Below, piece by piece: positions 16,215 to 23,927 of a stretch of 64,000 nucleotides of DNA; the first letter of the stretch is position 1, and every line of letters begins with the position of its first letter. The stretch comes from Mucilaginibacter phenanthrenivorans (GTDB taxonomy: Bacteria > Bacteroidota > Bacteroidia > Sphingobacteriales > Sphingobacteriaceae). The notes under the pieces are model-generated. The model saw only the letters and a program-made list of their open reading frames with translations. It was not told the origin of the DNA and ran no database searches. The stretch is taken from positions 400,153 to 464,152 of the forward strand of contig NZ_JAHVAP010000008.1 in the NCBI RefSeq assembly GCF_024721155.1, read 5' to 3'. The translations under genes and the position numbers were made by a program.

Positions 16215-16337
16215 CATTTCATTGATTTATTCTTGAATTAGATGACCGTTTTTTTTATCTTATTTGCGAGGTTGTTTGTAGACAGACGGATATATTTAAA
16301 TTTTACCTGCATGGTTTGATTCTTATTTGTTTAATAA

Positions 16338-16676
16338 ATGGCTATGGCGCAAACTGCTACCGATGAATCCAGGCAGGTGGTCAAAAATTTTCTTGAAGAT
16401 GTCAGATCTGGCAAAAATCCGCAAAACGCTTCATTATACCTGGCGGACACGGTAAGTGTTCATGAAGTAAAGACGGACATGCCGGAAAACTTCAACGCTT
16501 CGCCGAACATACCGGAATCCGGTATTCGGGAACGCAAACAAATTTACGGTGATTTTAAATTAGAAATTAAGGAAATAATTTTGGAAGGTGAGCAGGTTTT
16601 TGTGAGATGGGAGGTAAATGGCAAACAAATCAGCGAGGTTAAAGGTCAACCCTGGCAGGTTGTGTTTACCTTGTGA
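16338..16676 (+). CDS. SnoaL/NTF2-like protein, possibly shortened
   Basis: A 112-residue protein beginning MAMAQTATDESRQVVKNFLEDVRSGKNPQNASLYL in pieces typical of SnoaL-like or ester-cyclase NTF2 folds (helix with a conserved Phe, then the DxVxVHEV strand). The second half (DFKLEIKEIILEGEQVFVRWEV) fits the central beta-sheet. The last strands usually seen in the family are missing after VKGQPWQVVFTL, so it may be slightly truncated. There is no clear operon partner: it converges on the GT-C gene, 98 bp away. Its substrate is unknown. The fold is fairly likely, the function open. Confidence 0.6.
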   Translation: MAMAQTATDESRQVVKNFLEDVRSGKNPQNASLYLADTVSVHEVKTDMPENFNASPNIPESGIRERKQIYGDFKLEIKEIILEGEQVFVRWEVNGKQISEVKGQPWQVVFTL

Positions 16677-16774
16677 AGCATAAGAAAATTGTGGCGTATT
16701 GGATCCAGGTTGATTATTGGGGGTTCAACCGGCAGCTGCAGGAATCAAAAAATAAAATTCCCACGCCTTAATAG

Positions 16775-18361
16775 CTATCTTTTCAACTTAGCGGCATACA
16801 GTACATACTTGTCGCTCAGCATAGATAAGTTAAACCCAGTATAGCCGGGGAATGATTTCATGATCAGCTTTTCTTTTGGTCCATTGTAGCTTTCGGGCAA
16901 TACAATAAACAGCGGACCTGCAAAACCATCATATGTGTAGTCATCCATATCTATTTTAAAATCATCGGCAATGGGCGACAACGTGATAACCCGGTTGTGC
17001 ATGATCTCGAGTCCTAAATCGTTTGAAATAAAAACGAATACTGCATTCTTATTCTCCCGGTCGAGTTTCATCACTGCGTTAAGTGAGTGCTGATCAATAT
17101 TGATTTGCGAGATGCCTGTGCTGCCTTTGGCGCTCAGGTTTTTATTAATGCTGAATCCTTTAAATAGATAGCTAAAACTATACGCAGCTATGCAAAGGCA
17201 CAGCATAGTAAATGCCACCTGGTAAATGCGTTTTGATTGGGTTATTAAGTAGATAATTCCCGGTACGACTAAAATGCCGATGATCCGGAAATGCCTTGCC
17301 TCGTAGGAGATATTCAGCTGCCTCAAATAAATTACCCCGAAAAAGAGGAATGCCGCACCATAAAAAACAAGGACAAATAATTTGTAATTACTGTTCGGAA
17401 CCTTGCGGACGATAGTAATAACCAACCATACACTTAATATTGCCAGTACTACAACTATCAATACAGCCCATTGATGTGCCACCATCGGCTTGCCAAAATT
17501 GAAAAGTAGCCCGTGGAAAAAATCGTCCAATGAAAACCCGGAAAGTAATGGGGTAGCAAGCGGGAATGTAAAGGTTTCGGCAGCAAATTTAATTCCCTTT
17601 GAAACACTGGCAGGGCTCTGGCCTTTGGAGAGGAAAAATATATAAATGCTGCCCACCGATAGTGCAGCAGGAATACCTATCCATAATCCTTTTTTTAGCC
17701 ATTCGATAATGCCGGCGCTACCTGATGATAGCCTGACCCACAAACAGCAAAGCCCTGCGGCGTACATCCATAAAAAGGATGATTTGCAGAAGAAGCCGAT
17801 CCACCCCGATAGGAGAACAAAAAGTAAAAGCTTCCAGTCTGTTTTTCGCAGGACGACGCAGCCATATAAGAACCAGCCCTCAAAAGCAAAAATCAGTACC
17901 TCGCCGCCGCTGTAAAACACATAAGGAACAAAGAAGGCAAAGGCCAGCTGGCAAATGATAAATAAAAGACTCAACACAGAAACAAATGGCGTAAAGCCGA
18001 TCTTTTTAAAGAACGTATAAAAACCGGCGAGCCCACAGATTTGAGCGAGCGCAACCGTTATTGAAAGTGCCTGCCCTGTGTTAACACTTGAAATTAGCTT
18101 AAAAAAGTAGGGCACTAAATATTGACCGGGCGACCACCAGACCATATATTCATCGTAGTTTTGAGTAATATCACTCTGATCAGGAGCTGTAAAAACGTTA
18201 AACGGTCCGCCTAAATTCATGCAGCGCAGTACATGCAAACCATTCGCCGCATCCGGAAAAAGGGCAGGAGGGATAAAGAACAGGACAGTGCCTAAAACGA
18301 ACACTGTAATTCCTGTCCCTAATAATATTAATTTATGTCTGTTGCCTGAAGGCGGTAACAT
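16775..18361 (-). CDS. Polytopic GT-C-like membrane protein
   Basis: A 528-residue membrane protein (from ATG 18361) with about ten to twelve hydrophobic segments and a soluble C-terminal domain of about 120 residues ending DKYVLYAAKLKR. The first periplasmic loop (FPDAANGLHVLRCMNLGGPFN, then DYDEYMVWWSPGQYLVP-like sequence) carries acidic residues after TM1, as in dolichyl-phosphate-mannose-type GT-C glycosyltransferases. It would transfer a sugar from a polyprenyl phosphate on the outer face of the inner membrane. An alternative ATG at 18409 would overlap the outer-membrane protein gene by 41 bp; 18361 starts 7 bp after its stop and was preferred. The family assignment is moderate. Confidence 0.75.
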   Translation of the reverse strand: MLPPSGNRHKLILLGTGITVFVLGTVLFFIPPALFPDAANGLHVLRCMNLGGPFNVFTAPDQSDITQNYDEYMVWWSPGQYLVPYFFKLISSVNTGQALSITVALAQICGLAGFYTFFKKIGFTPFVSVLSLLFIICQLAFAFFVPYVFYSGGEVLIFAFEGWFLYGCVVLRKTDWKLLLFVLLSGWIGFFCKSSFLWMYAAGLCCLWVRLSSGSAGIIEWLKKGLWIGIPAALSVGSIYIFFLSKGQSPASVSKGIKFAAETFTFPLATPLLSGFSLDDFFHGLLFNFGKPMVAHQWAVLIVVVLAILSVWLVITIVRKVPNSNYKLFVLVFYGAAFLFFGVIYLRQLNISYEARHFRIIGILVVPGIIYLITQSKRIYQVAFTMLCLCIAAYSFSYLFKGFSINKNLSAKGSTGISQINIDQHSLNAVMKLDRENKNAVFVFISNDLGLEIMHNRVITLSPIADDFKIDMDDYTYDGFAGPLFIVLPESYNGPKEKLIMKSFPGYTGFNLSMLSDKYVLYAAKLKR

Positions 18362-18368
18362 GATAAGT

Positions 18369-19103
18369 TTATGGCCTGATGAGTTTTTTATAGGGTAGTG
18401 GGGTACCAAAAAAATATTTGAACCCTATCGTTAGTTCCCTGTATTGGTTGATAACGCTACTATTACTGCCTGAAATGGTATTGGTATAACCGTCGATGCC
18501 ATCGCCAAACACAATGTGCTGAACATAGCCAATGTCTATGGCTGATCTGGGCTGATCATAGGAATCAAATAGCTTAAATTCATAACCTATCCGCAATGGA
18601 ATTCCCAGGTTTACGCTTTTGTCTTTACCAGGACCTGGCAAAGGGGTGCCAATTGCGCCATTTTGAGGGATGACATTTGTACGCTGGGCCTTTATGCTGT
18701 TCGAAATAAATCCTGCACCGCTGCCAAAATAAAGATTTTTAATGGCGTTCAGGAAGGAGCTTTCACCATAGTTGATCAATTCTCCCAGGTGGATGTCAGC
18801 CTGTAGGTAGATACCAAAAAAATTATTGGAAAACTGGCGTCCGTACTTGTCCTTATCAATGGTAAGGCCGCCGCCGGATAATTGTCCCTTTTGGATTTCC
18901 AGGGAGACCGGTATATATGGGCTATAATTATAAATTAAATTTAAATTGGCTCCCAGCTTATTGTCCTGTCGCGGGACATGGCTGTAGGCGCGCATATAGG
19001 ACAGGTCTGCACCTATTCCAAACGGATAATAATTAAAGCCGGTCTGGGCATTTGAAACCATGGCCGCACAAAGAAGGGCGAGGGAAAATAAAATTCTTTT
19101 CAA
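18369..19103 (-). CDS. Outer-membrane beta-barrel protein
   Basis: A 244-residue protein with a signal peptide (1-19, ending MVSNAQ) and alternating polar/hydrophobic strands ending in aromatic residues throughout (for example ANLNLIYNYSPYIPVSLEI, FFGIYLQADIHLG, NLYFGSGAGFIS, LTIGFKYFFG). This pattern indicates an outer-membrane beta barrel of the small-porin or OmpW-like type. The last strand ends FGTPLPYKKLIRP, so it lacks an exact C-terminal Phe. It sits 7 bp upstream of the GT-C gene and downstream of the WcaF-like gene. A role in the EPS pathway is suggested only by position. Confidence 0.75.
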   Translation of the reverse strand: MKRILFSLALLCAAMVSNAQTGFNYYPFGIGADLSYMRAYSHVPRQDNKLGANLNLIYNYSPYIPVSLEIQKGQLSGGGLTIDKDKYGRQFSNNFFGIYLQADIHLGELINYGESSFLNAIKNLYFGSGAGFISNSIKAQRTNVIPQNGAIGTPLPGPGKDKSVNLGIPLRIGYEFKLFDSYDQPRSAIDIGYVQHIVFGDGIDGYTNTISGSNSSVINQYRELTIGFKYFFGTPLPYKKLIRP

Positions 19104-19237
19104 ATCGAGTAAAATTGGTTAATTAGGGTGGTTGTATATTGGTGTTAAATATAAAAAATATTTAATATATTATTTATATTTAATAATGCATCCGTGATAT
19201 TTTGTTAGCGGGAGAACAGTTGCAACTCGTATTGGAG

Positions 19238-19804
19238 TTACCCAGCCTGATGGGAAACCAGCACCCTGTCGCGGATCTTCACCGCCGGGTTTCCCTGGTA
19301 AACAGAATAGGCATCAAGGTTTTTAGTAGCCACCGAACCACTGGTGAGCACAGCGTGTGATGCCACGGTTACACCAAGGTTGATCATTGCACCCGCACCG
19401 ATCCAAACACCATCTTCCAGTGTCACGCCGGCGGTTATATTGAATGTTGTTTTTTTATAATCGTGGCTGCCGGTGAGTAAAACTGCCCCCTGTGACAGGC
19501 AGACATTACTGCCGACGCTAATTGGCACAAGGCAATCTATCCAAACATTTTCGCCTATCCAGGTTTGGTTGCCAATAGTAAGGTGCCAGGGATATTTGAC
19601 GTTCACCCCCGGTTTTATAGTAACAGCCTTACCGATTCTCGCCCCAAATAAACGCAGTAAAAATACCTTGAAGTTACTTGACGGTACTAAGCTTGTCTTT
19701 AAAAACACAGCGTTTACATAAAACCAAAGCAGCCTTTTAAAAGCATTGCCCCCTGGATGAAACGGTGCATTATTATATAATGACAGATCAGTTTTTTGCA
19801 TCAC
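19238..19804 (-). CDS. wcaF: WcaF-like colanic-acid-type O-acetyltransferase
   Basis: A 188-residue hexapeptide transferase of the putative colanic acid acetyltransferase group. It begins DLSLYNNAPFHPGGNAFKR, a start typical of WcaF proteins, and has IKPGVNVKYPWHLTIGNQTWIGENVWID, LTGSHDYKKTTF (catalytic His) and the closing YSVYQGNPAVKIRDR. It would O-acetylate a sugar in a lipid-linked repeat unit. Its ATG overlaps the end of the exosortase fragment by 17 bp, so it belongs to the unit that starts at 21268. The intergenic stretch 19104-19237 before the outer-membrane protein gene is AT-rich and shows no clear promoter. Confidence 0.88.
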   Translation of the reverse strand: MMQKTDLSLYNNAPFHPGGNAFKRLLWFYVNAVFLKTSLVPSSNFKVFLLRLFGARIGKAVTIKPGVNVKYPWHLTIGNQTWIGENVWIDCLVPISVGSNVCLSQGAVLLTGSHDYKKTTFNITAGVTLEDGVWIGAGAMINLGVTVASHAVLTSGSVATKNLDAYSVYQGNPAVKIRDRVLVSHQAG

Positions 19805-20102
19805 TTAGCGCATCAGTGCGTTTTACCCAAAAGTAAAGGGTAATGGCGATAATTACATATATTATGATATTAAAAACGGTATGGTGGTCAACAATCCGGT
19901 TATCTTTTTTATGCCAGAACAGGGCAAGCAGCACAAAGCGTAAAACATTTAAGAGCTCAATACCAAATATGCCGCTGACCAGGAAGATGATCTTCGATTT
20001 CAATTTTGCGGGATATGCCAAAACGAACGCCGCAAAAAAACTGATCACACCCAGGCCGAGGCAGGAGTATACCAGTTGTATAACGCCCCTGCCGGCTACC
20101 AA
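19788..20102 (-). pseudogene. C-terminal part of the glycosyltransferase/exosortase fusion, out of frame
   Basis: A 104-residue reading that continues the exosortase domain after the 71-bp duplication. It repeats VAGRGVIQLVYSCLGLGVISF from the upstream frame (residues 2-22), then goes on through FFAAFVLAYPAK, ELLNVLRFVLLALF and DHHTVFNIIIY. Together these give the Cys, Arg and His of the exosortase active site (Cys in YSCLGLG, Arg in NVLRF, His in DHHTVFN). In the uninterrupted gene this would be residues 388-469 of one protein. As it stands it lacks the upstream membrane helices and is probably not functional alone, unless translated by re-initiation. Confidence 0.7.
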
Positions 20103-20178
20103 AAGTTAAAACTGATCACACCCAGGCCGAGGCAGGAGTATACCAGTTGTATAACGCCCCTGCCGGCTACCAAAAGTT
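20037..20178. repeat. Exact 71-bp tandem duplication inside the exosortase fusion gene
   Basis: Positions 20037-20107 and 20108-20178 are identical 71-bp units, each beginning AAAACTGATCACACCCAGG and ending GCTACCAAAAGTT. As 71 is not a multiple of three, the duplication shifts the frame. Removing one unit joins the two reading frames into a single 469-codon gene. Confidence 0.95.
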
Positions 20179-21268
20179 CGTACTGATTGGTTACGGCAGT
20201 AAATCCAAACCAACCCAGTACAGCCGCACTGGCTTTTAACAAAAGCCATCGTAAGCCTTGTATATAGTTCAGGTTATCGGCAAGAAATGCGCTGTAATGA
20301 TTGCCTGGCGATGTAACGCCGAAAAAGAAGATGTTGAAATAGTAGAACGCGGCGAAAAGTATCACGAATGACAGGATGAACCTTAACGGAGAATGCGCGG
20401 TGTCCACATTTTCGGGATTCTTCTTTTTAAGGATTTCATCAATCTTAACATCAACAATAAGCCGGAACCAGAAGCCTTGCAGAAAGTGGAATATCACACC
20501 GGTTTGCCCGTCAAGAATCCCCAGCTGAAAAAATATACGATAGAGAAAATATAACAAGGGCCTTACGTTGCGGGGCAGCTTCCACCATAGCTGTTTTAAC
20601 CTGGCGGTACGTTCATCGGGCGAGCCCCAAAAATGCGGCTTTACCGTTTGAGACCGCATTTCCATCATCCGTTCCACTTCTTCCTGCGCAACAAGGTCGC
20701 TGTAGCGGTTGTGCTTTTCGATCCAAAAACTGATATTATTTTCCTTTAAGTTTTCTTCAAGGATAAAGCCGTTCTTCCAGATCTCAGTTTTGCCCGGCAC
20801 AATAAACCGGTGGTCCATGTTCTCGTTCAAATCAGAATAGCCAACGCCATACCGGATCATTTTAAGCAGGTAGAAAGGGTAATATCCGCCATGTTTTATC
20901 CACCGGCCTTTAAAAAAGTTTTTGCGGTTAAAATAGATTCCGTCAATTTTCTTATATTCTTCATCTTTAAAACTGCGTAAACGTTCATTTAGTTCGGGGG
21001 TTACCGTTTGGTCGGCGTCAAGGCAAATTACCCAGGGCGTTTTTATATCGAAGTTTTTTAAAGCAAAATCCCATTGCTTTGGATGGTTTTCAAAAGCATG
21101 CTGTAAAATAGTTGCGCCATGTTCTTTTGCTATCGCGATGGTACCATCGGTGCTGCCTGAATCTACTATAAAAATAGCTGCCCCGAGGTTTTGGATAGAG
21201 GCAAGCAGTCGCGGCAAATGAATTTCTTCATTATAAGTGATTATAATAAATGAAAATTCGCTGTTCAC
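20096..21268 (-). CDS. GT2 glycosyltransferase fused to the N-terminal part of an exosortase (frameshifted)
   Basis: A 390-residue product. Residues 1-250 are a GT2 domain of the WaaE/KdtX type: FIIITYNEEIHLPRLL, VDSGSTDGT, CLDADQTVTPEL (DxD) and a C-terminal amphipathic HNRYSDLVAQEE block. Residues 290-387 are membrane helices leading into the exosortase catalytic Cys segment (YSCLGLG), after which the frame is lost (NFW, stop). Exosortases are transmembrane cysteine transpeptidases that sort C-terminally tagged proteins; fusions to glycosyltransferases are unusual. The GT2 part is intact and may still work. No promoter box was found in the 186-bp gap to the divergent gene. XrtY-like identity is a guess from lineage and EPS context. 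Confidence 0.82.
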   Translation of the reverse strand: MNSEFSFIIITYNEEIHLPRLLASIQNLGAAIFIVDSGSTDGTIAIAKEHGATILQHAFENHPKQWDFALKNFDIKTPWVICLDADQTVTPELNERLRSFKDEEYKKIDGIYFNRKNFFKGRWIKHGGYYPFYLLKMIRYGVGYSDLNENMDHRFIVPGKTEIWKNGFILEENLKENNISFWIEKHNRYSDLVAQEEVERMMEMRSQTVKPHFWGSPDERTARLKQLWWKLPRNVRPLLYFLYRIFFQLGILDGQTGVIFHFLQGFWFRLIVDVKIDEILKKKNPENVDTAHSPLRFILSFVILFAAFYYFNIFFFGVTSPGNHYSAFLADNLNYIQGLRWLLLKASAAVLGWFGFTAVTNQYELLVAGRGVIQLVYSCLGLGVISFNFW

Positions 21269-21454
21269 AGGTTAAAATAGATTAGTGGCATAAGATGTTC
21301 AGCGATCAATTCAATGGTAGCGCGCTCCGTAAAGGTAAAAAAGATACCGCGGGTGGAAATGCGAATTTGTTTAACCCGATATTGGACACTGTGTTTTTTA
21401 ATTTTTGTTTAATAAAACAACAGTATATAAAAAAAATGAGATATTTTAGCCAAT

Positions 21455-22120
21455 ATGATGAATCAGTCTTTAGTTGTAAAAAAATACAACGAGTTGTGCC
21501 TGTTAAAAAGCGACATCAATGAATTGCTGCCTTTCTTAAAGGATTATGCCGGGAAGTCAAAGCATATCACCGAAATGGGCGTAAGAGACCCAACCTCAAC
21601 CTATGCCTTTCTTGCAGGAGGCACTGAAAAACTTGTCAGTTATGATATTAAAAGAAATGCTAATATATCAGAAGTGGAAGCCCTGGCACCGGGCGTTTTT
21701 ACTTTTATTCTGCAAGACGTCCTGGAAGCAGACATCGAAGAAACCGATTTCCTGTTCATCGATACTTACCATACTGCAACGCAGTTGGAAGGGGAATTGG
21801 CCAGGCATTCAGAGAAGGCGCGGAAGTATATTGGCCTGCATGATACCAGTACATTTTGGGAAACCGGCGAAGCGCCTTATGAAGGAATGGACCTGGACAA
21901 AGCTTGTGGCAAAGGATTAAAACATGCTGTTTTACCGTTTTTACGGAGAGGCGGATGGCGGGTGGCATTTATGACGGAAATTAATAACGGCCTGATTATT
22001 ATGGAGCGGCGTAATTCCAATGTTTTTTCTGCTCAGGCGCTGAACCACTGGAAATATTTGTTCTACTTACGTTCTGTCAGGTTCAGAAATTTATTGAAAA
22101 GGCTTTTTAACCGCAGCTGA
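21455..22120 (+). CDS. SAM-dependent methyltransferase-like protein
   Basis: A 221-residue protein, the only plus-strand gene between the two EPS units. Its middle has a Rossmann-like order: HITEMGVRDPTSTYAFLAGG (glycine-containing motif I), KLVSYDIKR (acidic end of strand 2), DFLFIDTYHTATQLEGEL (motif IV) and GLHDTSTFWETGE. This resembles the small methyltransferases and cephalosporin-hydroxylase-like proteins found in glycan clusters, where the IDxxHxxxxLxxEL pattern is common. It may modify a sugar or act on a small carrier. It converges with the methyltransferase at 22168. The start could be ATG 21455 or 21458. Confidence 0.7.
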   Translation: MMNQSLVVKKYNELCLLKSDINELLPFLKDYAGKSKHITEMGVRDPTSTYAFLAGGTEKLVSYDIKRNANISEVEALAPGVFTFILQDVLEADIEETDFLFIDTYHTATQLEGELARHSEKARKYIGLHDTSTFWETGEAPYEGMDLDKACGKGLKHAVLPFLRRGGWRVAFMTEINNGLIIMERRNSNVFSAQALNHWKYLFYLRSVRFRNLLKRLFNRS

Positions 22121-22167
22121 AAAGCAAGTATAAGGAACTCCGGGTTAATACCTGAACTTGAATTTAT

Positions 22168-22791
22168 TTATTTAATAAGTTTGGCTTTAATAATCATCGA
22201 CATCCAAAAATAGGGAATACGACCACATCCGGTAAAACTGTTGAGGCTGAATCCTTTTTCTGTTAAAAGACGGCATAAGGTTCTTTTTGACCACAACTTT
22301 ATATGTCCTCCAAGCCAAAGAGGATTCATATGGTTATCCCATTTATCAAATAAACTCAATGCCAGATTCTTTAAGTATCCATGGTAAGGCGTCGTAACGA
22401 TGATCTGGCCACCGGGTCTCAAAACGTTTCGGCAAAAATCGATAAATCCTTCCGGATCATACAGATGTTCAATTACTTCCGTTGAGATAATGGTATCGAA
22501 TGCTAAAGCTTGCAATGCTTCCGGTAACCGGCCGGAAGAAAGGTCCTGAACAAAGAACCTTCCAGGGTTCGTCTTATTGGCGAGGGCTATCCCATTTTTA
22601 GAGGCATCTGTTCCATATGCATCAAAACCTTGACTGATCAAATAGTTGACCAGGTATCCATTGCCACACCCTAAATCAAGAATACACTGGTTTGCTGATT
22701 TGTCCAGCATTCGAAGCAGGGGAGCTAATTGGTAACCGAAATTATGAGTTGGTTTCGCGTTATAAAAACCATAGTCTTTGTATCCCGTCAT
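22168..22791 (-). CDS. Class I SAM-dependent methyltransferase (last gene of the 38-kb operon)
   Basis: A 207-residue methyltransferase. Motif I is LDLGCGNG (38-45), YGTDASKNGI gives the acidic residue after strand 2, and TIISTEVIEHLYDPEGF plus NVLRPGGQIIVTTPYHG are the UbiG/methyltransf_11-type motifs IV and post-motif. The C-terminus WSKRTLCRLLTEKGF is typical of methyltransferases in glycan clusters. It likely methylates a sugar hydroxyl or an EPS chain end. Its ATG overlaps the upstream GT4 stop by 4 bp (ATGA). It is the final gene of the long minus-strand series and converges with the methyltransferase-like gene at 21455. Confidence 0.88.
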   Translation of the reverse strand: MTGYKDYGFYNAKPTHNFGYQLAPLLRMLDKSANQCILDLGCGNGYLVNYLISQGFDAYGTDASKNGIALANKTNPGRFFVQDLSSGRLPEALQALAFDTIISTEVIEHLYDPEGFIDFCRNVLRPGGQIIVTTPYHGYLKNLALSLFDKWDNHMNPLWLGGHIKLWSKRTLCRLLTEKGFSLNSFTGCGRIPYFWMSMIIKAKLIK

Positions 22792-23927
22792 TTTTTTATA
22801 CTTTGCTGATACATTTCCATATATTTTTTTACCAGGTTGCCCTCTTCAAAGTCCGTAAAGATAATCCCCGGGGCTATGCGCCTGATTTCTTCAACTTCCT
22901 TCACGCGCTCGTTTATAATTAAATTTATGACAGAGGCTACCGAACTTTCGCTTGTCTGGCAAATCCAGCCCAACCTTTTACTGTTGACATAGGCTGCAAG
23001 CCCGACTTCTTCGCTAATCAGGACAGGTGTACCCACGCTTAAACTCTCGATGACGGCATTTCCAAAATTTTCGTCATAAGACGGCAGCACGAAAAGATCG
23101 TGGTTTTGGAGTACCTCGAATTTATGCCTGTTCTGGAAACCGATCCATTCAATTTTGCCTGCAACATTTCTATCAATTGCAAACGCCTTCAAATGTTTTA
23201 CATATGCCTCATCACCGCTTCCTGCGATGGTAAGCTTACAAGTAACAGGCAGCAGCGCGAGTGCACCGATAAGTAATTCCAACCCTTTCTTTTCTTCGAT
23301 TCGTGAAAGAAAAAGCAGTTTGAAACAGGATGTCCGTTCTTTAAAGGTTGGCATGGCAGGGGCAGGTAGCTCAATGAAATTTGGAAGGGTAACCATGATT
23401 CTTGGATGAATCAGGATTTTAACGGCATCATTTTCCCGCTGGGACGTCACATGCAGGAAACATGATTTTAGAAGCGGCTTACTTACCAGGTGATGAATCA
23501 ACGCTTTGATTCCTGAATTTTTATTACGGAACGAATAAGGGCTTAAAGTGCCCCTGGGCGAAACGATAACAGGAACCCGTTTCAACAGGCAAATAAAGCA
23601 GGATAGTACGGATACTAAATTCCACCAGGCATGGATATGTATTACATCAAATTTTTGCGCATCTACCCACAACTGTTTCAGCAAAGCCGGAGAAAAATGG
23701 GTGTGATCACCAGTAACCCTTTTGAAATAAGTTACTGGTACGCCGTCAACTTTTACCTTTTTACCATTTTTGACCGGTAATTCGCTGCTGCCATTCGCCG
23801 TCGTGGTAAACACTTCCACCCCAATTCCCGCCTTCACCAATTGTTCGCTCAACGCAGAAACCGACCTGGTGGGACCACCGTAAACAAAAGCAGGCTTGTA
23901 AGCGGCGCAAATCTGTAAAATTCTCAA
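22788..23927 (-). CDS. GT4-family glycosyltransferase
   Basis: A 379-residue GT-B enzyme. The N-terminus has YKPAFVYGGPTRSVSALSEQL, the glycine-rich acceptor-side loop. The donor-side domain has FLSRIEEKKGLELLIGAL and the retaining GT4 signature PSYDENFGNAVIESLSVGTPVLIS, with the two Glu of the EX7E motif. It would add one sugar to the lipid-linked repeat unit at the cytoplasmic face of the membrane. It overlaps both neighbours by 4 bp (Wzy-like upstream, methyltransferase downstream), so expression is tightly coupled. Donor and linkage cannot be read from sequence. Confidence 0.9.
   Translation of the reverse strand: MRILQICAAYKPAFVYGGPTRSVSALSEQLVKAGIGVEVFTTTANGSSELPVKNGKKVKVDGVPVTYFKRVTGDHTHFSPALLKQLWVDAQKFDVIHIHAWWNLVSVLSCFICLLKRVPVIVSPRGTLSPYSFRNKNSGIKALIHHLVSKPLLKSCFLHVTSQRENDAVKILIHPRIMVTLPNFIELPAPAMPTFKERTSCFKLLFLSRIEEKKGLELLIGALALLPVTCKLTIAGSGDEAYVKHLKAFAIDRNVAGKIEWIGFQNRHKFEVLQNHDLFVLPSYDENFGNAVIESLSVGTPVLISEEVGLAAYVNSKRLGWICQTSESSVASVINLIINERVKEVEEIRRIAPGIIFTDFEEGNLVKKYMEMYQQSIKK

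Larger units (their letters stand above)
15908..16245 (+). mobile_element. Transposase-less derivative resembling both ends of the IS110-family element
   Basis: The left part (15908-15990) aligns base for base over long runs with 62521-62597, upstream of the IS110-type transposase, including two 21-bp direct-repeat units and the TATTTTTG box. The right part (16081-16235) aligns with 63781-63933, downstream of that transposase. About 90 bp of unrelated sequence replaces the whole transposase gene. This is the layout of a non-autonomous, MITE-like deletion derivative. The two copies differ at many positions, so they are relatives rather than recent sister copies. Boundaries are approximate. The adjoining 15758-15907 and 16246-16337 hold nothing I can identify. 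Confidence 0.65.

Noticed and set aside
16677..16774. Short dyad GGTTGA/TCAACC between convergent genes as a terminator
   Set aside because: Only 6 bp of stem with an 11-nt loop and no T-run; too weak to call.
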